NCBI RefSeq assembly: GCF_018308945.1
Contig: NZ_CP070501.1
Coordinates: 1,798,001 to 1,862,000, forward strand
Reading direction: 5' to 3'
Source of the DNA: Agrococcus sp. Marseille-Q4369
GTDB taxonomy: Bacteria > Actinomycetota > Actinomycetes > Actinomycetales > Microbacteriaceae
Length of the DNA: 64,000 nucleotides
Of this stretch, positions 12,427 to 19,717 are shown piece by piece. The first letter of the stretch is position 1. Every line of letters begins with the position of its first letter. The translations under genes and the position numbers were made by a program. Below the pieces are notes generated by a model. It saw only the letters and a list, made by a program, of their open reading frames with translations, did no database searches and was not told the DNA's origin.

Positions 12427-13818
12427 ATGGACGGACGGCAGGACTGGCGGCAGCGCATCGCGCGCGCGATCCGCACCGACCCCGCCTCGCGGGCGATGAC
12501 GGAGGCGCTCCTCACGATCGACGAGGTGCACGCGCGGAAGGTCATCGACCTCGCGATGCGCATCGCCGAGGCGCTCCTGACGGTCGGCGCCTCAGCGAAC
12601 GACGTGACGCTCGCGACGACGCGCGTCGCCGCCGCGCTCGGCATCCGCCCCGTGCACGTCGACGTGACGTACAACTCGATCGGCGTCTCGTACCACCGGG
12701 GCCACGACGACCTGCCCATCACCCTCATCCGGGTCGTGCGGGCGCCCGTGCCGGACCACGCGAAGCTCCAGCGGCTGCAGGCGCTCGTCGTCGAGATCGA
12801 GGGCGGGCTCGACCTCGAGCACGCGCGCGCCCGCTTCGACGCCATCCGCCGCACGCCCTTCCTCTACCGGCCGACGTTCGTCGTGCTCGCGCAGGGGATG
12901 CTCGCGGTCGGCGTCACCGTGCTCTTCGGCGCCTCGTGGATCATCGGGCTCATCGCCTTCCTCGCGTCGTGCGCGGCGGCGGTCGCGCAGCGCGGCATGG
13001 CGAGGCTGCGCGTGCCGTTCTTCTTCTCGCAGATCGTCGGCGCGCTCGTCGTCACGGCCGCCGCGACCGCGACGAGCGCGCTCGCGAGGCTCGGGGTGCC
13101 GCTGCTCGCCGACGTGCGGCCCTCGATCATCATCGCCGCCGGCATCGTGCTCATGCTCGCGGGGCTCTCGGTCGTCGGCGCCGCCCAGGACGCGATCGAC
13201 GGCTTCTCGCTCACCGCGGGTGGACGCATCCTCGACCTCGTGCTCTCGACCCTCGGGGTCGTGATCGGCATCCTCGGCGGGCTCTCGCTCGCCCGCACGC
13301 TCGGGCTGGGCTTCGCCGTCACGAGCGAGGCGCCAGCGCTCGGCTCGCTGCCGCTGCAGTTGACCGGCGCGGTCATCATCGCGATCTCGGTCGCGATCAT
13401 GAACGGCGCCCGCCTCCGCACGACGCTCGTGAGCGCCGTGCTCGGCGGGCTCGCCTGGATCGGCTTCACGATCGGCTCGGGGGCCGGCGCGGGCGCGCCG
13501 GTGGCGAGCGGGGTCGGCGCGCTCGTCGCGAGCCTCGTCGGCATCATCATCGGGCACCGCCTGCACGTGCCGTCCATCGCAGTGACGACCGCCGCGATCG
13601 TGCCGCTCGTGCCGGGCTACGCGGTCTTCCGGGGGCTGCTGCAGCTCGTCGAGTCCGACGGCTCGGCCGCGAGCCTCGTGCTCGGGGTCGCGACGCTCAT
13701 CGGCGCCGGCGCGGTCGGCCTCGCGCTCGCATCGGGCGCCTCGCTCGGGCTCTTCCTCGGTGCGCCGCTGCGCGATTCCGTCGAGAGCAGGATGCGCGGG
13801 CGCGCTCGCCCTCGCTGA
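12427..13818 (+). CDS. ThrE-family threonine/serine exporter
   Basis: A 463-residue protein with the two-part ThrE layout: an N-terminal DUF1212-type domain (AEALLTVGASANDVT, NSIGVSYHRG) followed by about ten hydrophobic segments and the C-terminal DUF3815-like half (VPGYAVFRGLLQL). Characterised ThrE of Corynebacterium exports threonine and serine by the proton motive force. Two starts are possible; ATG 12427 is preferred, with GAGGAT 7 nt upstream as a leaderless-type -10 or, alternatively, GGGAGG 9 nt upstream as a ribosome site. The ATG at 12418 would add MGG. The substrate is inferred from family only. Confidence 0.85.
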   Translation: MDGRQDWRQRIARAIRTDPASRAMTEALLTIDEVHARKVIDLAMRIAEALLTVGASANDVTLATTRVAAALGIRPVHVDVTYNSIGVSYHRGHDDLPITLIRVVRAPVPDHAKLQRLQALVVEIEGGLDLEHARARFDAIRRTPFLYRPTFVVLAQGMLAVGVTVLFGASWIIGLIAFLASCAAAVAQRGMARLRVPFFFSQIVGALVVTAAATATSALARLGVPLLADVRPSIIIAAGIVLMLAGLSVVGAAQDAIDGFSLTAGGRILDLVLSTLGVVIGILGGLSLARTLGLGFAVTSEAPALGSLPLQLTGAVIIAISVAIMNGARLRTTLVSAVLGGLAWIGFTIGSGAGAGAPVASGVGALVASLVGIIIGHRLHVPSIAVTTAAIVPLVPGYAVFRGLLQLVESDGSAASLVLGVATLIGAGAVGLALASGASLGLFLGAPLRDSVESRMRGRARPR

Positions 13819-13853
13819 CGCGCGGCCCTCACGTCGCACCCAGCGGGTCGGAC

Positions 13854-14850
13854 TAGCGTTGCGGCGTCACGGACGAGCAACGGGCTGCTCGTCGCCGTGA
13901 TCGCGGTGCTGACGCTCGCGTTCGTCCTCTCCGCCGTCTCGGGCATCTCCCGCGGCATCAAGTGGCTCTCGAACACCAACATGGTGCTCGCGGGGATCCT
14001 CGCGCTCTTCGTGTTCGTCGTCGGGCCCACCGTCTTCATCCTCAACCTGCTGCCGACCACGATCGGCGGCTACGCCGAGCAGCTCGCGGTCATGTCGGCG
14101 CGCACCGAGGCGGCCGGCGGCGAGGAGGTCGCGGACTGGCTCTCGGGCTGGACGATCTTCTACTGGGCATGGTGGGTCAGCTGGACGCCGTTCGTGGGCA
14201 TGTTCATCGCGCGCATCTCGCGCGGCCGCACGATCCGCCAGTTCGTCACCGGGGTGCTCGTCGCGCCCACGCTCGTCTCGCTCGTCTGGTTCGCGATCTT
14301 CGGCGGGCTCGGCATCGACCTCGAGCTCGGCGGCACCGTGGCGATCTTCTTCATCTCCGGCGCCGATGCCGCATCGATCGTCATGGGCACGCTCTCGCAC
14401 CGCGGCTCGCTGCAGCCCTCGCGCGCGACCGTCATCTTCTGGGGCGTCGCGACGGGTGCCGTCGCGGCGATCATGCTGCTGCTGGGCGGCGAGGATGCCC
14501 TCACGGGCCTCCAGCAGGTCACGGTCGTCGCCGCCCTGCCGTTCGTCGTCGTGATGATCGGGCTCGCGGCGGCGCTCGCGAAGGACCTCGCGCTCGATCC
14601 CATGGTCGTGCGGCGCCGGTATGCCGTCGCGGCGGTCGAGCAGGCGATCGTCGCGGGGGTCACGGAGCACGGCGACGACTTCCAGCTCACGGTCGAGCAG
14701 ACCGCGCCGGGGGAGGGCGTCGGCGAGCTCGTCCCGACGCAGTCCGTCGACCCGACGCTCGCGCCCGCCGACGAGCACCGGCCCGACGAGCACTGGCGCC
14801 AGCTCCCGGCGAGCGACGGCGACGGCGAGGAGCGGCCGCCGGCGCGCTGA
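13854..14850 (+). pseudogene. BCCT-family osmolyte transporter, doubly deleted
   Basis: The open part reads as the second half of a betaine/carnitine/choline transporter: SGISRGIKWLSN, FYWAWWVSWTPFVGMFIARI and GRTIRQFVTGV are classic BCCT motifs. Intact members have about 500-650 residues; here the first six or so membrane segments are missing. A second, in-frame gap of roughly 40 residues lies between IFGGLGIDLELGG and TVAIFFISGADAAS, which in intact proteins are separated by another helix. The promoter box TAGCGT (13854-13859) survives but is followed by GTC where a start codon should be. Homology resumes near 13873. The C-terminal tail is acidic and unremarkable. Confidence 0.82.
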
Positions 14851-14872
14851 GGCTCCGCCGGGAGCGGCACCG

Positions 14873-14878
14873 TAGGAT
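14873..14878 (+). promoter_or_regulatory. -10 element giving a leaderless Nudix mRNA
   Basis: TAGGAT ends 6 nt before the ATG at 14885, and no purine-rich ribosome site intervenes. Transcription would start at or next to the A of the start codon. Confidence 0.65.
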
Positions 14879-14884
14879 GGCCGG

Positions 14885-15319
14885 ATGCGCATGCGAGTGG
14901 CCGCCTACGCCCTGATCACGAGGGGCGAGGGCGACGAGCGCGAGATCCTGCTGCCGCACTGGAACGAGGGCGACATGGCCGGGTGGACGCTGCCGGGAGG
15001 CGGTGTCGAGCCCGGCGAGCATCCCGCGGACGGCGCCGTCCGCGAGGTGCGCGAGGAGACCGGCTACGACGTGCGGCTCACGAGCCTGCTCGGCGTCGAC
15101 TCCGCCGTGCTCCCCACGACCGCGCGCGGCGACGAGATGCAGGCCCTGCGCATCCTCTACCGCGCCGAGATCACCGGCGGCGAGCTCGCGGTCGAGGTCG
15201 ACGGCACGACCGACGACGTCGCGTGGCACCGGCTCGCCGACGTGCCGGCCCTGCGCCACGTGCACGCGGTCGACTGGGCGATCCGGCACATCGACGACCA
15301 CGGCTCGCCGCTCCGCTGA
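14885..15319 (+). CDS. Nudix hydrolase
   Basis: A 144-residue Nudix-fold protein with a full Nudix box: GGGVEPGEHPADGAVREVRE followed by ETGY (residues about 39-62), matching GX5EX7REUXEEXGU. Such enzymes hydrolyse nucleoside diphosphates linked to another moiety; substrate cannot be deduced. The ATG is followed by a second Met (MRM). It sits between the BCCT pseudogene and a small membrane protein and has its own TAGGAT box. Confidence 0.9.
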   Translation: MRMRVAAYALITRGEGDEREILLPHWNEGDMAGWTLPGGGVEPGEHPADGAVREVREETGYDVRLTSLLGVDSAVLPTTARGDEMQALRILYRAEITGGELAVEVDGTTDDVAWHRLADVPALRHVHAVDWAIRHIDDHGSPLR

Positions 15320-15322
15320 CCC

Positions 15323-15508
15323 ATGCATCCCCTCATCGTCCTCGGCATCGGCCTCATGGTCGTCTCGTGCGTCATCAGCGGCATCGACTCCGTGCGCACC
15401 ATGCGCCAGGGTCGCGAGCCCGAGCGACGCATCCGCTCGTTCATGCTCGCGGCCGGCATGCTCGTGCTCGGCGGCATCCTCGTCGCGAGCGGCGCGGCGC
15501 TGTCCTGA
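15323..15508 (+). CDS. Small two-helix membrane protein
   Basis: A 61-residue protein with two hydrophobic segments (LIVLGIGLMVVSCVISG and FMLAAGMLVLGGILVASG) joined by a basic loop (RQGREPERRIR). It begins 3 nt after the Nudix stop codon and so is likely in the same transcript. I do not recognise a family. A terminator follows after 32 nt. Confidence 0.6.
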   Translation: MHPLIVLGIGLMVVSCVISGIDSVRTMRQGREPERRIRSFMLAAGMLVLGGILVASGAALS

Positions 15509-15540
15509 CCGGCACGACCGAGGCCTGATGCGCGCACGAC

Positions 15541-15568
15541 GAAGGGCCCCCGCGGACGGGGGCCCTTC
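15541..15568. terminator. Bidirectional hairpin terminator
   Basis: A perfect 12-bp stem (GAAGGGCCCCCG with CGGGGGCCCTTC) closes a CGGA loop. It lies between convergent genes ending at 15508 (+) and 15587 (-), and the GAAG/CTTC ends give short A and T-containing flanks in both directions. Confidence 0.85.
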
Positions 15569-15586
15569 GCTCGGGGCTCAGACGGC

Positions 15587-16183
15587 TCAGGCCTGGGGGG
15601 CGCCGGCCTCGGGGCCGTCGGGGATCCCGCCGGACGGCTGGTCGAACGGGCGCGCGGGCGCGTCGACCGCGGTGTCCTGGGCGTCGGGGATCCACAGGTC
15701 GTCGTCGGCACGCAGGGTCTGCCACGCGGCGTAGGCGGCGCTCACGACGGCGACCGAGCCGACGCCGATGAGGATCCACTGCCAGGCGTTCGGGCCGGAC
15801 TTCGCCGGCTGCGGGGCGAGGTCGGGCACGGTCGCGTAGCGGCGGACGTTCTCGATCGCGCTCTGCACGCGCTCGTCCTTGCCGACGGATGCGAGGGCCG
15901 CGACGGAGCCGAGCCCGGTCGCGAGGGCGGGCACGACGCTCGCGTTCCAGCCGCGGGCGGCCTTCGAGAGCCTGTCGATGCCGGCCTCCTTGCCGCGGTG
16001 CACGACGCGCTCGGCGGCGGGGCGGAGCGTCTCGGCGCCGTAGGCGCGAGCCTGCTCGCGAGCCTCGCGGGCGAGCGCTGCCGCGTGGTGGTTCACCGCG
16101 CGCTGCTCGGCCATGAGCTTGTCGGCCTGCTTGCGGAGCTTCTTGACCTGCTTCGCGCGCTTGCGCGTCAGTTCGAGCGACAT
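15587..16183 (-). CDS. Membrane-anchored helical protein of unknown function
   Basis: A 198-residue protein with a very basic, probably coiled-coil N-terminus (RKRAKQVKKLRKQADKLMAE), an alanine-rich helical middle, one predicted membrane segment (WQWILIGVGSVAVVSAAYAAW, about residues 133-153) and an acidic, proline-rich tail ending GAPQA. The ATG at 16183 has a GGAAGGA ribosome site close upstream. It is divergent from the cyclophilin gene. The layout resembles small actinobacterial membrane proteins of unknown function; I make no functional claim. Confidence 0.7.
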   Translation of the reverse strand: MSLELTRKRAKQVKKLRKQADKLMAEQRAVNHHAAALAREAREQARAYGAETLRPAAERVVHRGKEAGIDRLSKAARGWNASVVPALATGLGSVAALASVGKDERVQSAIENVRRYATVPDLAPQPAKSGPNAWQWILIGVGSVAVVSAAYAAWQTLRADDDLWIPDAQDTAVDAPARPFDQPSGGIPDGPEAGAPQA

Positions 16184-16324
16184 GTCTGTCCTTCCGTCGT
16201 GGAGCCTGCGCGTCATCCTTGCAGGTTTTCCTGGACGCGTCACCCACGCTCCGATGGTTTCGCTGTCGCCGAAATCGAGGCTGGCCGAGCGCTCCCGCCA
16301 AGCCCGCTGTGGGAGTATCGGGCC

Positions 16325-16864
16325 ATGGCTCATCACACCGCTGTCGCGACCATCCGCACGAATCTCGGGGAGATCAAGGTCAACCTCCTCGGCGACCACG
16401 CCCCCAAGACCGTGCAGAACTTCGTCGAGCTCGCCACTGGCAAGCGCGAGTGGACGCACCCCGCCACGGGCAAGACCTCGACCGACCCGCTGTACGACGG
16501 CGTCGTCTTCCACCGCATCATCCCCGACTTCATGATCCAGGGCGGCGACCCGCTCGGCCAGGGCGTCGGCGGTCCCGGCTACCAGTTCGACGACGAGATC
16601 CACCCCGACCTCGACTTCAACGCGCCCTACGTGCTCGCGATGGCGAACGCCGGCAAGATCGCGGGCCGCGGCACGAACGGCTCGCAGTTCTTCATCACGA
16701 CCGTCGCGACCCCGTGGCTGCAGGGCAAGCACACGATCTTCGGGCTCGTCGAGGACGAGGCGTCGCGCGGCGTCGTCGACGCGATCCAGGCGGTCGCGAC
16801 CGACGGCCGCGACCGCCCGCTCGAGGACGTCGTGATCGAGACGATCGAGATCACCGAGGCCTGA
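16325..16864 (+). CDS. Cyclophilin-type peptidyl-prolyl cis-trans isomerase
   Basis: A 179-residue cytosolic cyclophilin with no signal peptide. Recognisable are TNLGEIKVNL, the active-site block YDGVVFHRIIPDFMIQGGDP, and GTNGSQFFITT, FGLVED near the end. It accelerates proline isomerisation during protein folding. In many actinobacteria the same gene (ppiA) stands near the cell-division kinase cluster, as here. A GAGTAT box 6 nt before the ATG suggests a leaderless or near-leaderless start. It is followed after 6 nt by the rhomboid gene. Confidence 0.95.
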   Translation: MAHHTAVATIRTNLGEIKVNLLGDHAPKTVQNFVELATGKREWTHPATGKTSTDPLYDGVVFHRIIPDFMIQGGDPLGQGVGGPGYQFDDEIHPDLDFNAPYVLAMANAGKIAGRGTNGSQFFITTVATPWLQGKHTIFGLVEDEASRGVVDAIQAVATDGRDRPLEDVVIETIEITEA

Positions 16865-16870
16865 CCCGAG

Positions 16871-17737
16871 GTGTCATCCTCAGCGACGGGCGACCGCTGC
16901 TACCGGCACCCGGACCGCGTCAGCTGGGTGCTGTGCCAGCGGTGCGGGCGCACGGTCTGCGGCGAGTGCCAGCAGCCGTCGCCCGTCGGCGTGCGCTGCC
17001 CCGAGTGCGTGCGCGAGCTCGCGGCCGAGCAGCGCTCGCTGCAGCGGCAGGTGCGAGCGGCGAGCGGCGCGCCCCGCAGCGCCGCCGGCCGCCGCGTGCG
17101 CAGCTGGTTCGCCCAGCCCGCGCCCGTGACGATGTCGATCATCGCCGTCACCGCGGTCGTCGGGGCGCTCCAGCTGCTGCCCGGGGACGTCGCCGCGTCG
17201 CTGCTGTTCTTCCTGCCCTACTCGCTCATCGAGCCGTGGCGCTTCGTCACCTACGCGCTCGTGCACGCGGGCGTGCTGCACCTCGGCTTCAACATGCTCA
17301 TCCTGTGGCTCGTGGGCCCGTCGATCGAGCAGCGCATCGGCAGGCTGCCCTTCCTGGCCGCCTACGTCGTGAGCGCGGCGGGGGCCGCGGTCGCGATCTC
17401 CTGGCTCACCCCGCTCTCGGCGGTCGTCGGGGCATCTGGCGCGATCTACGCGCTCTTCGGCATGGTCATCGGCATGCAGCGCATGGTCGGCCGCGTGCAG
17501 CCGAGCATCCTCGTCATCGTCGCCATCAACCTCGTCCTGACGTTCGTGATCAGCAACGTGTCGTGGGCGGCGCACGTCGGCGGCCTCGTGATCGGGCTCG
17601 CGCTCGGCTTCGGCATCGGAGCGGTGCACAAGCGGCTCCGCGGCGATCAGGCGGCGAAGGCGGCGTGGCTCGTCATCGGCGCGGTCGCGGTCGTGCTCGC
17701 CGCGCTCTTCGCGCTGCGGCTCGCAGCGATCCTCTAG
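16871..17737 (+). CDS. Rhomboid-family intramembrane serine protease with N-terminal zinc finger
   Basis: The 288-residue product starts with a small Cys/His-rich, B-box-like module (C10, H13, C22, C25, C30, C33, C43, C46) and continues with six to seven hydrophobic segments. Rhomboid signatures are HLGFNMLILW with Asn141, the catalytic serine in VVGASGAIYALFG (Ser189) and the catalytic histidine in AAHVGGLVIG (His235). It should cleave membrane proteins within the bilayer; substrates are unknown. The GTG start follows the cyclophilin stop by 6 nt with CCGAGG in between, so the two are probably one transcript. Confidence 0.92.
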   Translation: MSSSATGDRCYRHPDRVSWVLCQRCGRTVCGECQQPSPVGVRCPECVRELAAEQRSLQRQVRAASGAPRSAAGRRVRSWFAQPAPVTMSIIAVTAVVGALQLLPGDVAASLLFFLPYSLIEPWRFVTYALVHAGVLHLGFNMLILWLVGPSIEQRIGRLPFLAAYVVSAAGAAVAISWLTPLSAVVGASGAIYALFGMVIGMQRMVGRVQPSILVIVAINLVLTFVISNVSWAAHVGGLVIGLALGFGIGAVHKRLRGDQAAKAAWLVIGAVAVVLAALFALRLAAIL

Positions 17738-17738
17738 C

Positions 17739-17772
17739 GTTCTCCACAGTTCTCTCCACAGCTGGGGAGAAC
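17739..17772. other. Imperfect hairpin with DnaA-box-like repeats between convergent genes
   Basis: GTTCTCCACAG (17739-17749) pairs with CTGGGGAGAAC (17762-17772) apart from one mismatch, which could end transcription from both sides. It also contains TTCTCCACA, one base from the DnaA box TTATCCACA, and a second weaker CTCTCCACA. Either reading is tentative. Confidence 0.35.
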
Positions 17773-17789
17773 TACACCGGTGTGATTCG

Positions 17790-18050
17790 CTACTTCCAGC
17801 GCGTGGTCATGATGAAGCCGATGAACATCACGCCGAAGCCGATGACGATGTTCCACGAGCCGAGCTGCGCGATCGGCAGCGTCGTGCCCGAGACGTAGTA
17901 GACGATCACCCAGAGGAAGCCGACGATCATGAAGCCGAACATCACCGGCTTGAACCACGCCGGGTTGTGCTGCTCGTCGTGCGGCGAGCGCTCCTTCGCC
18001 GACCGGCTCCGGTCGGCCTTGGCCTTCTCGACGGACTTCTCGCTGCTCAT
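17790..18050 (-). CDS. crgA: Cell division protein CrgA
   Basis: An 86-residue protein with a charged cytoplasmic N-terminus and two membrane segments. The family pattern NPAWFKPVMFGFMIVG...VIVYY, then IVIGFGVMFIGFIMTTRWK at the C-terminus, is clear. CrgA recruits and coordinates division proteins (FtsZ, FtsI, FtsQ) at the septum in mycobacteria and streptomycetes. It is divergent from the sortase gene; a TAGCAT box (18059-18064) lies 8 nt before the ATG. The neighbourhood (sortase, TrpG-like, pknB) is the standard actinobacterial one. Confidence 0.96.
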   Translation of the reverse strand: MSSEKSVEKAKADRSRSAKERSPHDEQHNPAWFKPVMFGFMIVGFLWVIVYYVSGTTLPIAQLGSWNIVIGFGVMFIGFIMTTRWK

Positions 18051-18078
18051 GGCACCCCATGCTAGTGCAGTGGCCGCC

Positions 18079-18084
18079 TAGGAT
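18079..18084 (+). promoter_or_regulatory. -10 element for leaderless sortase mRNA
   Basis: TAGGAT ends 6 nt before the GTG start at 18091 with no ribosome site between. The divergent crgA box TAGCAT (minus strand, 18059-18064) is only 14 nt away, so the two promoters are back to back. Confidence 0.6.
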
Positions 18085-18090
18085 TGAGCG

Positions 18091-18846
18091 GTGGCAGCCC
18101 TCGACGATCGCGCCCGCCGCTCGGCGCGCCCCCGGCGTCGGGCGACCGCCTGGAGCGTGCTCGGCGAGCTGCTGCTGACCGCGGGGGTGCTCGCGCTCGG
18201 CTACGCCGGTTGGCAGGTGTGGCTCTCCGACGCGGTGCTCGGCGAGCGGCAGCAGCAGGCGGCGCGCGTCTTCGCCGCCGATCTCGTGCCCGGGGCACCC
18301 GCGGTCGCCGACGCATCCGCCCTGCGCACCGACGAGCCGCCCGCCGAGGCGGCCGTCGCCGACCGCGAATCGTTCGCCGTCATGCACATCCCGCGGCTCG
18401 GCGAGTTCGAGCGCGTCGTGGGGGAGGGCACGAGCCGGGCGGTGCTCGACAGCCTCGAGCAGGGGCTCGCGCACTACAGCGAGTCGGCGATGCCGGGCGG
18501 GCTCGGCAACTTCGCGGTCGCCGGGCACCGCAACGGCCAGGGTGGCCCCTTCACGCACCTCGACGAGATGCGCCTCGGCGACCGCATCTACGTGCAGACG
18601 GCGAGCGCGTGGCACGTCTACGAGTTCCGCAACCACGAGTACGTGCCGCCGACGGCCATCGGCGTCGTCGCTCCCGTGCCGCAGCTGCCGCACGAGCCGA
18701 CGGATGGGCGCTACCTCACGCTCACGACGTGCAACCCGGAGTGGTCGGCGGCCGGCAGGCTCATCGCCTACGCCACCTGGGTAGGCTGGCAGAGTGCCGC
18801 CGACGGCATGCCGCTCGAGCTCGCCGAGACCCTCGGGAGGGCGTGA
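18091..18846 (+). CDS. Class E sortase
   Basis: A 251-residue membrane-anchored transpeptidase: basic N-terminus, one membrane segment (about residues 23-45), then the sortase barrel. The catalytic histidine is in AVAGHRNGQG (His146) and the cysteine in TLTTCNPEW (Cys214), with the supporting arginine in AAGRLIAYA. Class E sortases attach LPXTG-like proteins to peptidoglycan in high-GC Gram-positives and usually sit next to trpG/pknB, as here. The GTG start is taken because of the TAGGAT box 6 nt before it. The stop overlaps the ATG of the next small gene by one base. Confidence 0.93.
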   Translation: MAALDDRARRSARPRRRATAWSVLGELLLTAGVLALGYAGWQVWLSDAVLGERQQQAARVFAADLVPGAPAVADASALRTDEPPAEAAVADRESFAVMHIPRLGEFERVVGEGTSRAVLDSLEQGLAHYSESAMPGGLGNFAVAGHRNGQGGPFTHLDEMRLGDRIYVQTASAWHVYEFRNHEYVPPTAIGVVAPVPQLPHEPTDGRYLTLTTCNPEWSAAGRLIAYATWVGWQSAADGMPLELAETLGRA

Positions 18847-19034
18847 TGTACGCGGCCCTCTGGCGGGCGCTGCCCGGCCCGTGGCCCGTGCGGCTCGTGA
18901 TCGTGCTCGTGCTCCTGGCCGCCGTGGCCTACCTCCTCGTCTTCCACGTCTACCCGTGGGTGATGCAGACCTTCTTCCCGACCCCCGATCCGACCTTCGT
19001 CGGATCCGACCGCAGATCGAGTGCCCTCGCATGA
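18846..19034 (+). CDS. Small single-span membrane protein
   Basis: A 62-residue protein, MYAALWRALPGPWPVRL followed by one hydrophobic segment (VIVLVLLAAVAYLLVFHVY) and a short hydrophilic tail. It overlaps the sortase stop by one base and the TrpG-like ATG by four, so it is translated in the same operon. Small proteins at this position are common in actinobacteria; their function is unknown to me. Confidence 0.72.
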   Translation: MYAALWRALPGPWPVRLVIVLVLLAAVAYLLVFHVYPWVMQTFFPTPDPTFVGSDRRSSALA

Positions 19035-19699
19035 CCCGCATCCTCGTCGTCGACAACTTCGACAGCTTCGTCTACACGCTCGCCGGCTACCTCCAGGAGC
19101 TCGGCGCCGACGTCTCGGTCGTGCGCAACGACCGGGTCGATGCGCGCGGCATCGCCGAGTGGGACGCCGTGCTGCTCTCGCCCGGGCCGGGCACGCCGGC
19201 CGACGCGGGCGTCTCGATCCCCATGGTGCACGCCGCGATCGACGCCGGCACGCCGCTGCTCGGCGTGTGCCTCGGGCACCAGGCGATCGCGGAGGCGCTC
19301 GGCGCCGTCGTCACCCACGCGCCCGAGCTCATGCACGGCAAGACGAGCCTCGTCGAGCACGACGGCTCGACCGTCTTCGAGGGGCTTCCGAGCCCGCTGA
19401 CCGCGACGCGCTACCACTCGCTCGCCGTCGTCGACGGGACGGTGCCGGATGCGCTGCGCGTGACCGCGCGGACCGTGCCGGACGCCGATGGCGACCGGGC
19501 GGCCGGCGGCGTCATCATGGCGCTCGAGCACCGCGACGCGCCCGTGTGGGGCGTGCAGTTCCACCCCGAGTCGGTGCTGACCGAGGGCGGCTACCGCATG
19601 CTCGGCAACTGGCTCGAGTCGGCCGGGCTCGCCGGCGCCGCCGAGCTCGCCGCCGGCCGCGCGCCGCTCGTCACGCTCGCCTCGCCGCCGCAGCGCTGA
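19031..19699 (+). CDS. TrpG/PabA-type glutamine amidotransferase
   Basis: A 222-residue class I amidotransferase: VDNFDSFVYTL at the start, LSPGPGTP, the nucleophile cysteine in LGVCLGHQAIAE, and the catalytic His/Glu pair in VQFHPESVLTE. It makes ammonia from glutamine for anthranilate or 4-amino-4-deoxychorismate synthase. No TrpE/PabB partner is in the window. A TrpG homologue upstream of pknB, reading towards it, is conserved in actinobacteria (as in M. tuberculosis Rv0013), so its real partner is encoded elsewhere. The ATG overlaps the preceding stop. Confidence 0.92.
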   Translation: MTRILVVDNFDSFVYTLAGYLQELGADVSVVRNDRVDARGIAEWDAVLLSPGPGTPADAGVSIPMVHAAIDAGTPLLGVCLGHQAIAEALGAVVTHAPELMHGKTSLVEHDGSTVFEGLPSPLTATRYHSLAVVDGTVPDALRVTARTVPDADGDRAAGGVIMALEHRDAPVWGVQFHPESVLTEGGYRMLGNWLESAGLAGAAELAAGRAPLVTLASPPQR

Positions 19700-19717
19700 G
19701 GGCCCGCGAGCGACGGA

